Positions 33,579 through 41,753 of a stretch of 49,567 bases of DNA are shown piece by piece (the stretch's first letter is position 1; each line of letters starts with the position of its first letter). Both the position numbers and the translations under genes were made by a program. Location of the stretch: contig NZ_LR733523.1 of NCBI RefSeq assembly GCF_902506145.1, positions 1 to 49,567 of the forward strand. Direction: 5' to 3'. Below the pieces are notes generated by a model, which saw only the letters and a list, made by a program, of their open reading frames with translations, ran no database searches and had not been told where the DNA came from. This stretch comes from Burkholderia sp. 8Y (lineage in GTDB: Bacteria; Pseudomonadota; Gammaproteobacteria; Burkholderiales; Burkholderiaceae).

Positions 33579-36179
33579 ATGGCCGTGACAGGGGATCGAA
33601 CCGCCGTGCAATCCCACCGGGTCGCGTTCAAACGCGAGCCGGAGTTTGGCAGCGTCCCGAAGGGTTCGGAAGAAGAAAAGCGGCTGCGCGATGTATGGGA
33701 AGGCGAGTCGGGTTGGCGCGGCTTCATCACGACAGTCGACCACAAGAAGATCGGCTTGCGCTACATCGTGACGGCGTTCGTGTTTCTGCTGTTGGGCGGT
33801 ATCGAGGCGCTCATCATGCGCTTGCAGCTCGCGCGGCCGAACGAGACGCTCGTGACGCCGGGACAGTACGCCGAGCTATTCACCATGCACGGCGTGACGA
33901 TGATCTTTCTCTACGCGCTGCCGGTCCTGAGCGGCTTCGCAAACTTTCTCTGGCCCCTCATGCTGGGTTCGCGTGACATGGCGTTCCCGCGTTTGAACGC
34001 GCTCTCGTACTGGGTCTTTCTCTTCGCTGGCATCTTCCTCTATTGCAGCTTTCCATTTGGCGAAGCGCCCAATGCCGGCTGGTTCAACTATGTGCCGCTC
34101 TCGTCGCTCGAATACAACCGTGGAATAAACATAGACGTCTACTCGCTCGGCATGGTGTTGCTCGGCATTTCGACGACCGTCGGCGCAGTCAACTTTGTAG
34201 TGACGCTCTTTCGCATGCGGGCGGTCGGCATGTCGGTGGACCGCCTACCGATCATCGTGTGGGGTACGCTGACCACCTCGTTCGCCAACCTGTTCGCGGT
34301 GCCGTCCGTGAGCCTCGCGTTTTTGCTGCTGTGGATGGACCGCAACGTCGGCACGCATTTCTTCGATGTCGCGAGCGATGGCAGGCCGCTGCTGTGGCAA
34401 CACCTCTTCTGGATGTTCGCGCACCCCTGGGTATATGTCGTCGTGCTGCCCGCGATGGGCATTGTCTCCGATGCGTTGCCCACATTTTGTCGGCGTCCAC
34501 TCGTCGGTTACGCAGCAGTGGCCATGTCGACGGTTGCGACGATGATCATCGGCTTCGAAGTGTGGATTCATCACATGTTCGCGACCGGGATTCCACCGCT
34601 TGCACTCGCGTTCTTCGGCGCGGCGAGCGTGCTCATCACCATCCCGAGCGCGGTCGCCGTCTTCGCGTGGATCGCGACGATATGGAAGGGGCGCCCCGTT
34701 TTCTCGACGCCTTTCCTGTACTTTGCGGGCTTTGTCCTGATGTTCGTGATCGGTGGCGTGTCGGGTGTTATGACCGCTGCGGTGCCGCTCGACTGGCAAC
34801 TCACGGACACTTACTTCGTCGTCGCGCATCTTCATTACGTGCTGCTCGGCATCAACGTATTCCCCGTGTTCGGCGGCATCACCTATTGGTTTCCCAAGTT
34901 CACCGGGCGCCTCATGAGTGAGCGATGGGGCAAGATCGCGTTCTGGATCATACTCGTCGGCTTCAATCTCGGCTTCTTTCCGATGCACATATCCGGGCTG
35001 CTCGGCATGCCCCGGCGTATCTATACCTATCCGGATGGCATGGGATGGGATACCTCCAATCTCATCACCACGATCGGCTCTTTCATCTTCGCCATCGGCG
35101 TCGGGATCTTCGCGGTGAACGCGCTCGTGTCGGCCAAGCGCGGAAAGAAATCGCCGCAGAATCCGTGGGATGCACCGGGTCTCGAATGGTCGACCGAATC
35201 GCCGCCTGCAGCCTACAACTTCGCGGTGTTGCCGATTCTCGAGTCACGCCATCCGATGTGGGAGGATCGCCTGCAGCCGAAGGGGCGGCAGTCGAGCCTG
35301 GAGTCCGGTTATCTGCTGCATCAGGGACGCGAGGCACTCGGCGTGCATCCGTTCAACGGCAAGCCCGATGCAATTCTAAAGATGCCGGAGGACGCATGGT
35401 CGCCGTTCTTGCTGGCTCTTTTCGCTGCGCTCTCTTTTGCCGCACTGCTGCTGCGCTCGCCGTGGTTCACCGGCATCATGGTCGCGGGTTGCGGTGCGAC
35501 TCTCGTCGCGTGGATGTGGCCGCGTCGCTCGCTCGGGCAACGCGAGCCGCCCACGCCTGAAGAGACAATTCCCGCTCAGGCAGCAAAGAAGAAAGATTTG
35601 CTGCCGGTCGGGAGCACGGGTGAGCATTCGGGCGGATGGTGGGGCGTGCTCGCGCTCGTCGCCACGGAAGCGAGTCTTTTCGGCTACCTCATTTTCTGCC
35701 ACTTCTACTCGCAGTCGCAAACCACGCTGCCGTGGCCGCCCGAGGGCATGCCGAAGATCGGCACCGGAGCGACGGCTACCGGCGTGCTCATCTTGAGTAG
35801 CGTGCTCGCGTGGATGTCGGAAAGAACGCTCAAGAAAGGCAAGCGCTGGCCAGCATTCGTGTGGATGCTTGGCGCGATTGTGCTCGGCTGCGTCTTCTCC
35901 GGCATGCAGCTGAAGGAATGGCACGACCATCTTTACGGCATGACCGCCCATCTTTATGGCTCGCTTTACTTCACGATCACCGGTTTCCACATGGCGCACG
36001 TGATGGTCGGCCTTGTGATTCTCGTGCTGCTCGCCGTGTGGATCGCGCTCGGCTATTTCGACGAGGAACGTAATGCCCCGATGCGCATTGGCGGCCTGTA
36101 CTGGCACTTCGTCGACGTGGTGTGGATCTTTATCTTCACGACGCTCTACGTGACGCCTTTCTGGATGAGGGGCCACTGA
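33579..36179 (+). CDS. Fused cytochrome c oxidase subunits I and III
   Basis: 866 residues. Residues 45-570 are subunit I: haem ligand His104 (FTMHGVTM), CuB His282 and the cross-link Tyr286 (AHPWVY), His331-His332 (WIHHMF), and His417/His419 (VVAHLHYV). The D-channel entry Asp133 and Asn140 (SRDMAFPRLN) are kept. The usual Glu of HPEVY is Trp284, and the K-channel Lys of PTGIKVF is Ala360 (PSAVAVF). Subunit III begins near 680 (GEHSGGWWGVLALVATEASL) and ends YVTPFWMRGH. I-III fusions occur in caa3 oxidases. The ribosome site is AAGGA; the stop overlaps the next start as TGATG. Confidence 0.93.
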   Translation: MAVTGDRTAVQSHRVAFKREPEFGSVPKGSEEEKRLRDVWEGESGWRGFITTVDHKKIGLRYIVTAFVFLLLGGIEALIMRLQLARPNETLVTPGQYAELFTMHGVTMIFLYALPVLSGFANFLWPLMLGSRDMAFPRLNALSYWVFLFAGIFLYCSFPFGEAPNAGWFNYVPLSSLEYNRGINIDVYSLGMVLLGISTTVGAVNFVVTLFRMRAVGMSVDRLPIIVWGTLTTSFANLFAVPSVSLAFLLLWMDRNVGTHFFDVASDGRPLLWQHLFWMFAHPWVYVVVLPAMGIVSDALPTFCRRPLVGYAAVAMSTVATMIIGFEVWIHHMFATGIPPLALAFFGAASVLITIPSAVAVFAWIATIWKGRPVFSTPFLYFAGFVLMFVIGGVSGVMTAAVPLDWQLTDTYFVVAHLHYVLLGINVFPVFGGITYWFPKFTGRLMSERWGKIAFWIILVGFNLGFFPMHISGLLGMPRRIYTYPDGMGWDTSNLITTIGSFIFAIGVGIFAVNALVSAKRGKKSPQNPWDAPGLEWSTESPPAAYNFAVLPILESRHPMWEDRLQPKGRQSSLESGYLLHQGREALGVHPFNGKPDAILKMPEDAWSPFLLALFAALSFAALLLRSPWFTGIMVAGCGATLVAWMWPRRSLGQREPPTPEETIPAQAAKKKDLLPVGSTGEHSGGWWGVLALVATEASLFGYLIFCHFYSQSQTTLPWPPEGMPKIGTGATATGVLILSSVLAWMSERTLKKGKRWPAFVWMLGAIVLGCVFSGMQLKEWHDHLYGMTAHLYGSLYFTITGFHMAHVMVGLVILVLLAVWIALGYFDEERNAPMRIGGLYWHFVDVVWIFIFTTLYVTPFWMRGH

Positions 36180-36649
36180 TGCAAGCTTCCGCGCTGCCCG
36201 AGCAGCCTCTCACGAAAGATGAAAAGCGACGTCTCGTTCTCTGCGCCTGTGCGGGCTTTTTTCTCTCGCCGGGCGCATGGCTGCTACAGGTGATGATCTC
36301 CGAGACGATTTCTGCACAGGCTTGCTACGCCGAGTCGATTCGCCGGGCCAAGCCGGTCTTCACGCACTTTCATGCGTGGCTTTACGGCACGTCGGCCGCG
36401 GCCGTGCTTGTGTCGGTTGTCTGCGCGGGACTGGCAGTCTACGGCTTTCGCTTCTTGCAGAAAAAGGAGAAACAAGTCAAAGAGGCGAGCGAGTCGTCGT
36501 CAGAAAAGCCTTCGCGCCTTGAAGAGCAGTTGAGCCGCAAGCGGTTCATTGCGCTTTGCAGTGCATTGATCGGCTGCCTCTTCGTCCTTGCGCTAGTGTT
36601 TACCATCCTGGCTGAAGTGTTCCTTGGTTCCTGCAATCCATGGCATTGA
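36179..36649 (+). CDS. Small membrane protein of the oxidase operon
   Basis: 156 residues starting at the ATG that overlaps the subunit I-III stop (TGATG). Three hydrophobic segments are visible: LVLCACAGFFLSPGAWLLQV, AAAVLVSVVCAGLAVYGFRF and FIALCSALIGCLFVLALVFT. A charged linker (KKEKQVKEASESSSEKPSRL) separates the second and third. No family is recognised. Its position between the oxidase core and a cytochrome c suggests an accessory or assembly subunit. Confidence 0.75.
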   Translation: MQASALPEQPLTKDEKRRLVLCACAGFFLSPGAWLLQVMISETISAQACYAESIRRAKPVFTHFHAWLYGTSAAAVLVSVVCAGLAVYGFRFLQKKEKQVKEASESSSEKPSRLEEQLSRKRFIALCSALIGCLFVLALVFTILAEVFLGSCNPWH

Positions 36650-36650
36650 A

Positions 36651-37985
36651 ATGAACGCGACGAGTTTGAAAAACCACATCGCCGCTGCACTGATGCCAGT
36701 CGTGCTCGCGACCCTGGGCGCATGCAGTGGCCAAGCAGACGACAATCTGCCCGATAACGTCACGGCGCAGTCGCCGATGACGAACTCCCTGCAACTAATT
36801 GCCCGCGGCGAATATCTTGCCAAGGCAGGCGATTGCAGCGCGTGTCACGACGCAGCAGACCATACGCCACTTGGCGGGGGGATGCCGGTCAATTCGCCGT
36901 TCGGTCCCATCTACGCGAGCAACATTACGCCGGACCCGACCTTTGGTATCGGACGGTACACGCCGAAAGAGTTTTCGGACGCGCTGCGCTATGGCAAGCG
37001 CCGCGACGGCAAGCGCCTGTATCCGGCGATGCCGTACCCGTCGCTCGCCAATATGACGGATGAAGACGTCACCGCGCTGTACGCGTATCTGATGCATGGC
37101 GTGAAGCCGAGCGCCAAGCGCGCGCCGGAAACTCATCTGCCTTTCCCGTTCAACCAGCGATGGGGGATGCTGTTCTGGACGTTCGCGTTCGGCAATCGCG
37201 ATAAATACGAGCCCGATCCGAAGCGCAGTGCGAAATGGAATCGCGGCGCGTACCTGGTGCAGGGCCTTGGGCATTGCGGCGCGTGCCATACGCCGCGCGG
37301 TCCCGCCTATAACGAGCTCGGCTACAGCGACAAGTCGCCGTGGTATCTCACGAGCGGCGTGAACGACCACTGGCTTGCGCCTAATCTCACCGGCGACCCG
37401 GCAAGCGGCTTAGGGCGGTGGACCGCGCAGGATATCGTCGATTTTTTGCATACCGGTCACGGCGCGGGCGCGATCGCCTTTGGCGCCATGGCGCCGGTCA
37501 TTGGGGACAGCACGCAGTACATGACCGATTCCGATTTAGAAGCGATCGCCACTTACCTCAAGTCATTGCCGCCGCAGCAAACCTACGGCAGCTTTGCCAA
37601 CACGGAGCACGCCAAGGTACAAACGGCACGCAGCATCCAGACGGGCGAAGTCGAGCGCCCCGGCGCTGGCGTTTATCTGTCGTTCTGCGCGCGCTGCCAT
37701 CAGGCCGACGGGAAGGGACAGCCGGGCAAGGTCGCGGCGCTTGCCGGAAACCCGCTCGTGCTCGCAGAAGACCCCACTTCCGTGATGCGGATCGTGATTG
37801 AAGGCAGCAAGAGCCCGACGACCAAGACAGGCCCGGCGCCGCAGAAGATGCCGGGTTTCCGGGGTCAATTGACGACCGCACAAATGGCGCAGGTTGTCAG
37901 CTTCATTCGTGGGACGTGGGGCAATCATGCAGCACCGGTTTCGGACCGCGAGGTCGAAAGCCTTCGCTCGAACATTCATAAGTAG
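36651..37985 (+). CDS. Tri-haem cytochrome c lipoprotein (AdhB/gluconate dehydrogenase cytochrome subunit type)
   Basis: 444 residues from ATG 36651, one base after the previous stop. The N-terminus has a lipobox (LGAC, Cys25) suggesting a lipid-anchored periplasmic protein. Three haem c motifs: CSACH (62-66), CGACH and CARCH, each with a downstream Met candidate. NITPDPTFGIGRYTPKEFSD, NLTGDPASGLGRWTAQDIVD and LKSLPPQQ are hallmarks of the cytochrome subunits of membrane alcohol, aldehyde and gluconate dehydrogenases. Here no dehydrogenase is adjacent; the gene closes the oxidase operon, so it probably passes electrons to subunit II. A GMC dehydrogenase pair lies 9 kb away. Confidence 0.9.
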   Translation: MNATSLKNHIAAALMPVVLATLGACSGQADDNLPDNVTAQSPMTNSLQLIARGEYLAKAGDCSACHDAADHTPLGGGMPVNSPFGPIYASNITPDPTFGIGRYTPKEFSDALRYGKRRDGKRLYPAMPYPSLANMTDEDVTALYAYLMHGVKPSAKRAPETHLPFPFNQRWGMLFWTFAFGNRDKYEPDPKRSAKWNRGAYLVQGLGHCGACHTPRGPAYNELGYSDKSPWYLTSGVNDHWLAPNLTGDPASGLGRWTAQDIVDFLHTGHGAGAIAFGAMAPVIGDSTQYMTDSDLEAIATYLKSLPPQQTYGSFANTEHAKVQTARSIQTGEVERPGAGVYLSFCARCHQADGKGQPGKVAALAGNPLVLAEDPTSVMRIVIEGSKSPTTKTGPAPQKMPGFRGQLTTAQMAQVVSFIRGTWGNHAAPVSDREVESLRSNIHK

Positions 37986-38060
37986 GCGACGGGAGGCGAT
38001 GGCGTCCCAGCGGTGCGCCTCGAATCTCGTCAAAGATGCAAAGGTGCTGTTTAAGCGGCC

Positions 38061-39308
38061 TCAGGTTTTTGAGCTTTTCTCGCCGCTGCGAAGGACGAGC
38101 ACTGCATTGGTGCCACCAAACGCGAATGAGTTCGACAGCATCGTGAGCACAGATGCGCTTTTGCGCGCAGCGTTGGTCACATAGTCGAGGTCGCAAGTCG
38201 GATCGGGCGTGCTCAGATGCATGGTCGGAAGCAACGTCTGATTCTGCATTCCCATTAGACATAACAAGCACTCGAGGGCCCCAGACGCGCCGAGCAAGTG
38301 ACCGTGAACAGACTTGGTCGAACTCATCGGGATGTCGTACGCCCGAGTGCCGAACACCGACTTAACGGCAGCCGTTTCAGTCGCGTCGTTAGCGGGTGTA
38401 CCGGTACCGTGGGCGTTGATGGCATCGATCTCCGAGGGATCGAGCTGCGCTGCGGCGAGCGCTGCCGTCATTGCCGCGGCCTGACCTTCGACGCTTGGCC
38501 GGGTAATGTGTCCGATGTCGGTTGCGATGCCGTAGCCCAGCACTTCACCGTATATCGGTGCGTTGCGAGCGATCGCGTGTTCCCATTCCTCCAGCACCAT
38601 GACCGCCGCGCCTTCCGCAAGTACCATTCCGCTGCGGTCTTTAGAAAACGGCTTGCATGAGGCCGCAGGGTCCCTTTCGTCAACAGCGGCAAGCGTGTGC
38701 AGCGCCTCCCAGGCCTTGAGGGAGCCGTATGACAGCGGCGCTTCCGAGCCGCCCGCGAGCGCCACGTCGAGTTCGCCCCGCGAGACTCGCAGCCAAGCTT
38801 CACCGATGGCCACGGTGGAGGACGAGCACGCTGACGAGTAAGTGAGGCTGGGACCGCGCAGGCCGTATTCAAGACTGATCCACGCCGCAGGAGCGTTATA
38901 CATGCCCATCAGCACCATGAAGGGTTTGACGCGCTCTGAGCGCTCGCCATAGAGCGCCGCGTACCCTTCATCCATGGTGTGGGCGCCACCCATACCCGTG
39001 CCGATAAAAACACCCGTGCGCGCGTGGTCAATCTGGGTCGCCTCCAGCGCCGCGCGAGACATCGCCTCGCGACTTGCAACCAGCGCGAACTGACTGACGC
39101 GGTCGAGCATCCGGGATTTCGCTGGTTCGAAATGGTCGGCGGAGAACAACGAAGCAATGCCGCCGATCGGGGAGACTAAGCGATTCGCGAGCGCCTCATC
39201 AAGACGCTGGATGCCTGAGTGGCCGGCAGCAGCGCTGTCATACGCTTGTTGCGCATTGCTGCCGAGCGGGCAAATGGCACCGACCCCGGTGACCGCGACG
39301 CGCCTCAC
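38061..39308 (-). CDS. Beta-ketoacyl-ACP synthase (KAS II/FabF-like)
   Basis: 415 residues from GTG 39308, overlapping the ACP stop as GTGA. Thiolase fold with the condensing triad Cys161 (SSACSSS), His300 (NAHGTGTPANDAT) and His335 (KSVHGHLLGASG). The gene is longer and more divergent than housekeeping FabF and resembles the synthases of secondary-metabolite and aryl-polyene type clusters. Working with the ACP in front of it, it probably makes or elongates an acyl starter for the type III polyketide synthase. It is the last gene of the minus-strand cluster. Confidence 0.9.
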   Translation of the reverse strand: MRRVAVTGVGAICPLGSNAQQAYDSAAAGHSGIQRLDEALANRLVSPIGGIASLFSADHFEPAKSRMLDRVSQFALVASREAMSRAALEATQIDHARTGVFIGTGMGGAHTMDEGYAALYGERSERVKPFMVLMGMYNAPAAWISLEYGLRGPSLTYSSACSSSTVAIGEAWLRVSRGELDVALAGGSEAPLSYGSLKAWEALHTLAAVDERDPAASCKPFSKDRSGMVLAEGAAVMVLEEWEHAIARNAPIYGEVLGYGIATDIGHITRPSVEGQAAAMTAALAAAQLDPSEIDAINAHGTGTPANDATETAAVKSVFGTRAYDIPMSSTKSVHGHLLGASGALECLLCLMGMQNQTLLPTMHLSTPDPTCDLDYVTNAARKSASVLTMLSNSFAFGGTNAVLVLRSGEKSSKT

Positions 39309-39595
39309 GGCGAGGAAGGGGAGCTTGAGTGCGTCGCGCCTGCCTGGACGCCATCAACTGTCTGATGTTCCACGTGCTCGTCGATGATCCGCGCCACGTC
39401 ACCAAGCGTCGCGAGCGAAGCCGATTCGGCGCCAAGGTTGATATGGAAACGATCTTCGACGTTGAATAGCAGTTCCGCGACGGCCAGCGAGTCCAGCCCG
39501 AGCGACTCGAGCGATGCCGCTGGCGTCAACAAGGCCGGGTCCAGACTGTATTCTTTCTCTAGCGTGGTGCTCAACCAATCGAAAGTAGTGCTCAT
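39305..39595 (-). CDS. Acyl carrier protein
   Basis: 96 residues, an ACP domain of about 80 residues with the phosphopantetheine site Ser36 in LGLDSLAVAELL, plus a Ser/Pro-rich tail (GATHSSSPSSP). It is not the housekeeping AcpP, which is shorter and more acidic. It is translationally coupled to the KAS gene and lies 124 bp after the FAD oxidoreductase gene. It should hold the acyl chain that feeds the cluster's synthases and needs activation by a phosphopantetheinyl transferase encoded elsewhere. Confidence 0.9.
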   Translation of the reverse strand: MSTTFDWLSTTLEKEYSLDPALLTPAASLESLGLDSLAVAELLFNVEDRFHINLGAESASLATLGDVARIIDEHVEHQTVDGVQAGATHSSSPSSP

Positions 39596-39719
39596 AGCGA
39601 CTCGCGAACGTGTTGTTGTGTGGACGCGCTGCGACCTGCATCGTTAGCCCGTCTGAGAAACCTTGCCACACTATCAGTGTCAGCGGTACTTCATCCTGAT
39701 CCGGGTGTGAGCGCCGGCG

Positions 39720-40976
39720 CTACTGCGCAAGCGTTGCTGCTCCGACCCATGCGACGGCGCCAGGGTCAATTGCGCACCGGGTCTTCCCGACCCAACGCGC
39801 GCCCTCAGACAATAAACCGGGCCAGAGGCTAGCGAGCGCCAGCAAGAGTGCGCTGCTGCGCGGACGCATGCATGCGTGCGCGAATGCAAAGGCGAGCCTC
39901 ATGCGCGGGAGGAACTGATGGCGCCATTCGCGTGCGTAACGCCGTGCCGCCACCCGCTGCCATGACACGTCCTGCCCCGAACTTGCCTGCGACGCTTTCG
40001 CGCGAAGTAGCTCGATGCACAGCAGCCACGCCGATTGCACCGCCATGCTAATACCTTCACCGACGATGGGATGCACTTCGCCCGCCGCATTGCCGACGCG
40101 AAACAAGCCATCGTCGGCGCGCAGTCGAATGCCCGGATCGATCGGTCCGGCCCCGATCCAAGAACCTTCTTTGGAAGCCTGACGGAGAACGTCCTTCACG
40201 CCTGCGCATTCGCTTCGAAGCATGGCCTCGAAACAATCGCCGGCGCTTGCCCCAATGTGCTCACGACGCAGCGCTTCAAGCCGGTCACGGCGCAGACAGC
40301 CCGCGACGGTGGTAACGCCACCCCCCACGTCGACCATGCCTCCGTAGCCCCCTTCAAAACAGAAGACCGGAAGAAGTCCCGGCTCCAGCAGCGCCTCGTG
40401 GAAGTTCGCCTTGAAAGCGAATAGATCCGCCGGTCGCTGTTCTCTGCGATTCTGGAGGGAAGCCAGCGCGAGCGCCCCCCACGACCCATGCGCGGCAATC
40501 ATGACGGGCGATGACAAGGTAGTGATGGAGGACTCGCCCTGGCGTCGAATGGCGCAACGCCAGGAACCTGGCCCGCCGACTAGTTCTGTTACCGAGTACG
40601 GCTGCAGGACCTCAACCCCGACCTTGCGCGCCTGTTCGACCAACACGGTATCCAGCGTCTCGCGCCCGATGGCTCGTCCCCACCGATAAGTGCTGTTCTG
40701 CGCCTCGGGCAAGTCGGCCACGACCTTGCGAGTGCCTTGCATCAGCGCGACGCGAACCAAATCTGGACCGGCGCGTAACGTTAGTTGCCGTTCGATGCCA
40801 AGTGCCGCAAGCAGGGACAGGGTGGCCGGTGCGACGCATTCACCGCAGACTTTTCGGCGGGGGAAGCCCTGCTTCTCAACAAGGGCGACGGACCAGCCCG
40901 CCAGCGCGAGCAAGATCGCGGCCGTTGAACCGGCTGGACCTGCCCCAATAATCACGGCATCGAACGTTATTTGCAT
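39720..40976 (-). CDS. FAD-dependent oxidoreductase (geranylgeranyl reductase/aromatic hydroxylase-like)
   Basis: 418 residues from ATG 40976 with an AGGAAAG ribosome site inside the end of the methyltransferase gene. N-terminal FAD-binding GAGPAGSTAAILLALAG; CGECVAP motif as in geranylgeranyl-reductase and halogenase-like flavoproteins; second FAD motif FRVGNAAGEVHPIVGEGISM. In type III PKS clusters such enzymes hydroxylate or oxidise the aromatic product. It overlaps the methyltransferase by 10 bases, so the two are co-translated. A C-terminal Ala/Leu-rich region (SSALLLALASLWPGLL) may touch the membrane, fitting a lipid substrate. Confidence 0.88.
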   Translation of the reverse strand: MQITFDAVIIGAGPAGSTAAILLALAGWSVALVEKQGFPRRKVCGECVAPATLSLLAALGIERQLTLRAGPDLVRVALMQGTRKVVADLPEAQNSTYRWGRAIGRETLDTVLVEQARKVGVEVLQPYSVTELVGGPGSWRCAIRRQGESSITTLSSPVMIAAHGSWGALALASLQNRREQRPADLFAFKANFHEALLEPGLLPVFCFEGGYGGMVDVGGGVTTVAGCLRRDRLEALRREHIGASAGDCFEAMLRSECAGVKDVLRQASKEGSWIGAGPIDPGIRLRADDGLFRVGNAAGEVHPIVGEGISMAVQSAWLLCIELLRAKASQASSGQDVSWQRVAARRYAREWRHQFLPRMRLAFAFAHACMRPRSSALLLALASLWPGLLSEGARWVGKTRCAIDPGAVAWVGAATLAQ

Positions 40977-41728
40977 GATTCTTTCCTGGCGACGCGCTCC
41001 GCGGTGAAGCAGTGGCTAAAGAGCCCTGCGGGAAACTCAGCAAGCTCCCACTGCGCTCCCCCCATTGGCCAAAGAGCCCGCAGTTCCGCTTCACGGAATC
41101 CCGCTTGCACGCTCAAAACGGCGTCATTGCGCGTGACAGCGTTTGCTCCGAGCACGCCGACGAGGCGGCTTCCGAGCAAGGCTGGCCAACCGCGGCGGGG
41201 CTCGCATGCAAAGAAACGGTCCGTCGCCGATTCGATCACCTCGAACAGCGCGGCGAGTTCAGCAGCCGCCAAATGGTGGAGAAAAAGCGTCGTGAAAATT
41301 ATGTCCCATCGTTCAGTGCGTGCGACCTGTATGTTCGCGCTTTCACGGATCCAGTCGCCTACGTCCGTTTTAGAAACCCGCACACTCCAGCCGAGGCGTG
41401 CATAAGCTCGGATGGTCTCGCGGGTCATGAGGTCTTGACGGTCGAGCGAAGTCAGTTCAACGCCGTTATGGGCAACGCCGAACTGTCGCGCGACCCGCAG
41501 CAAGAGCGTACCGTCACCGGCGCCAAGTTCGAGTACCTTCAACGGCGCTCGAGAACGACGCGAATTCATCAACGGAGCAAATGCGCGGCCGACTATCGTA
41601 GCAGTGGCCATGACCTTGTGGAGGCGCTGAAGATCGCGCCGCGAGCGTCTCGCGGCCGGGTCTGCTGCGTCCAGCGTATCCAGGGTCTCGGCGGCGACGA
41701 TTCGCGGTAGGGTCATGAGACTGAGCAA
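40967..41728 (-). CDS. Class I SAM-dependent methyltransferase
   Basis: 253 residues if started at TTG 41728; the ATG at 41716 (MTLPRIVAAE) is the likelier start. Motif I is VLELGAGDGTLLLRVA and the post-motif acidic residue is in GVELTSLDRQ; the catalytic-region TLFLHHLAAAEL resembles UbiE/COQ5-like quinone methyltransferases. It lies 25 bp behind the type III PKS and overlaps the FAD enzyme by 10 bases. It probably methylates the phenolic or pyrone product. This differs from the Streptomyces srs and Bacillus bps clusters, whose methyltransferases are of the membrane isoprenylcysteine type. Confidence 0.88.
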   Translation of the reverse strand: MLSLMTLPRIVAAETLDTLDAADPAARRSRRDLQRLHKVMATATIVGRAFAPLMNSRRSRAPLKVLELGAGDGTLLLRVARQFGVAHNGVELTSLDRQDLMTRETIRAYARLGWSVRVSKTDVGDWIRESANIQVARTERWDIIFTTLFLHHLAAAELAALFEVIESATDRFFACEPRRGWPALLGSRLVGVLGANAVTRNDAVLSVQAGFREAELRALWPMGGAQWELAEFPAGLFSHCFTAERVARKESCK

Positions 41729-41753
41729 CTGGTAGGGCAGGATGTCATGCGCG

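Noticed and set aside
36651..37985. Assignment of the tri-haem cytochrome as the third subunit of the GMC dehydrogenase at 47258-49556
   Set aside because: The family fits, but the genes are 9 kb apart with two other transcription units between, and the cytochrome is tightly joined to the oxidase operon.
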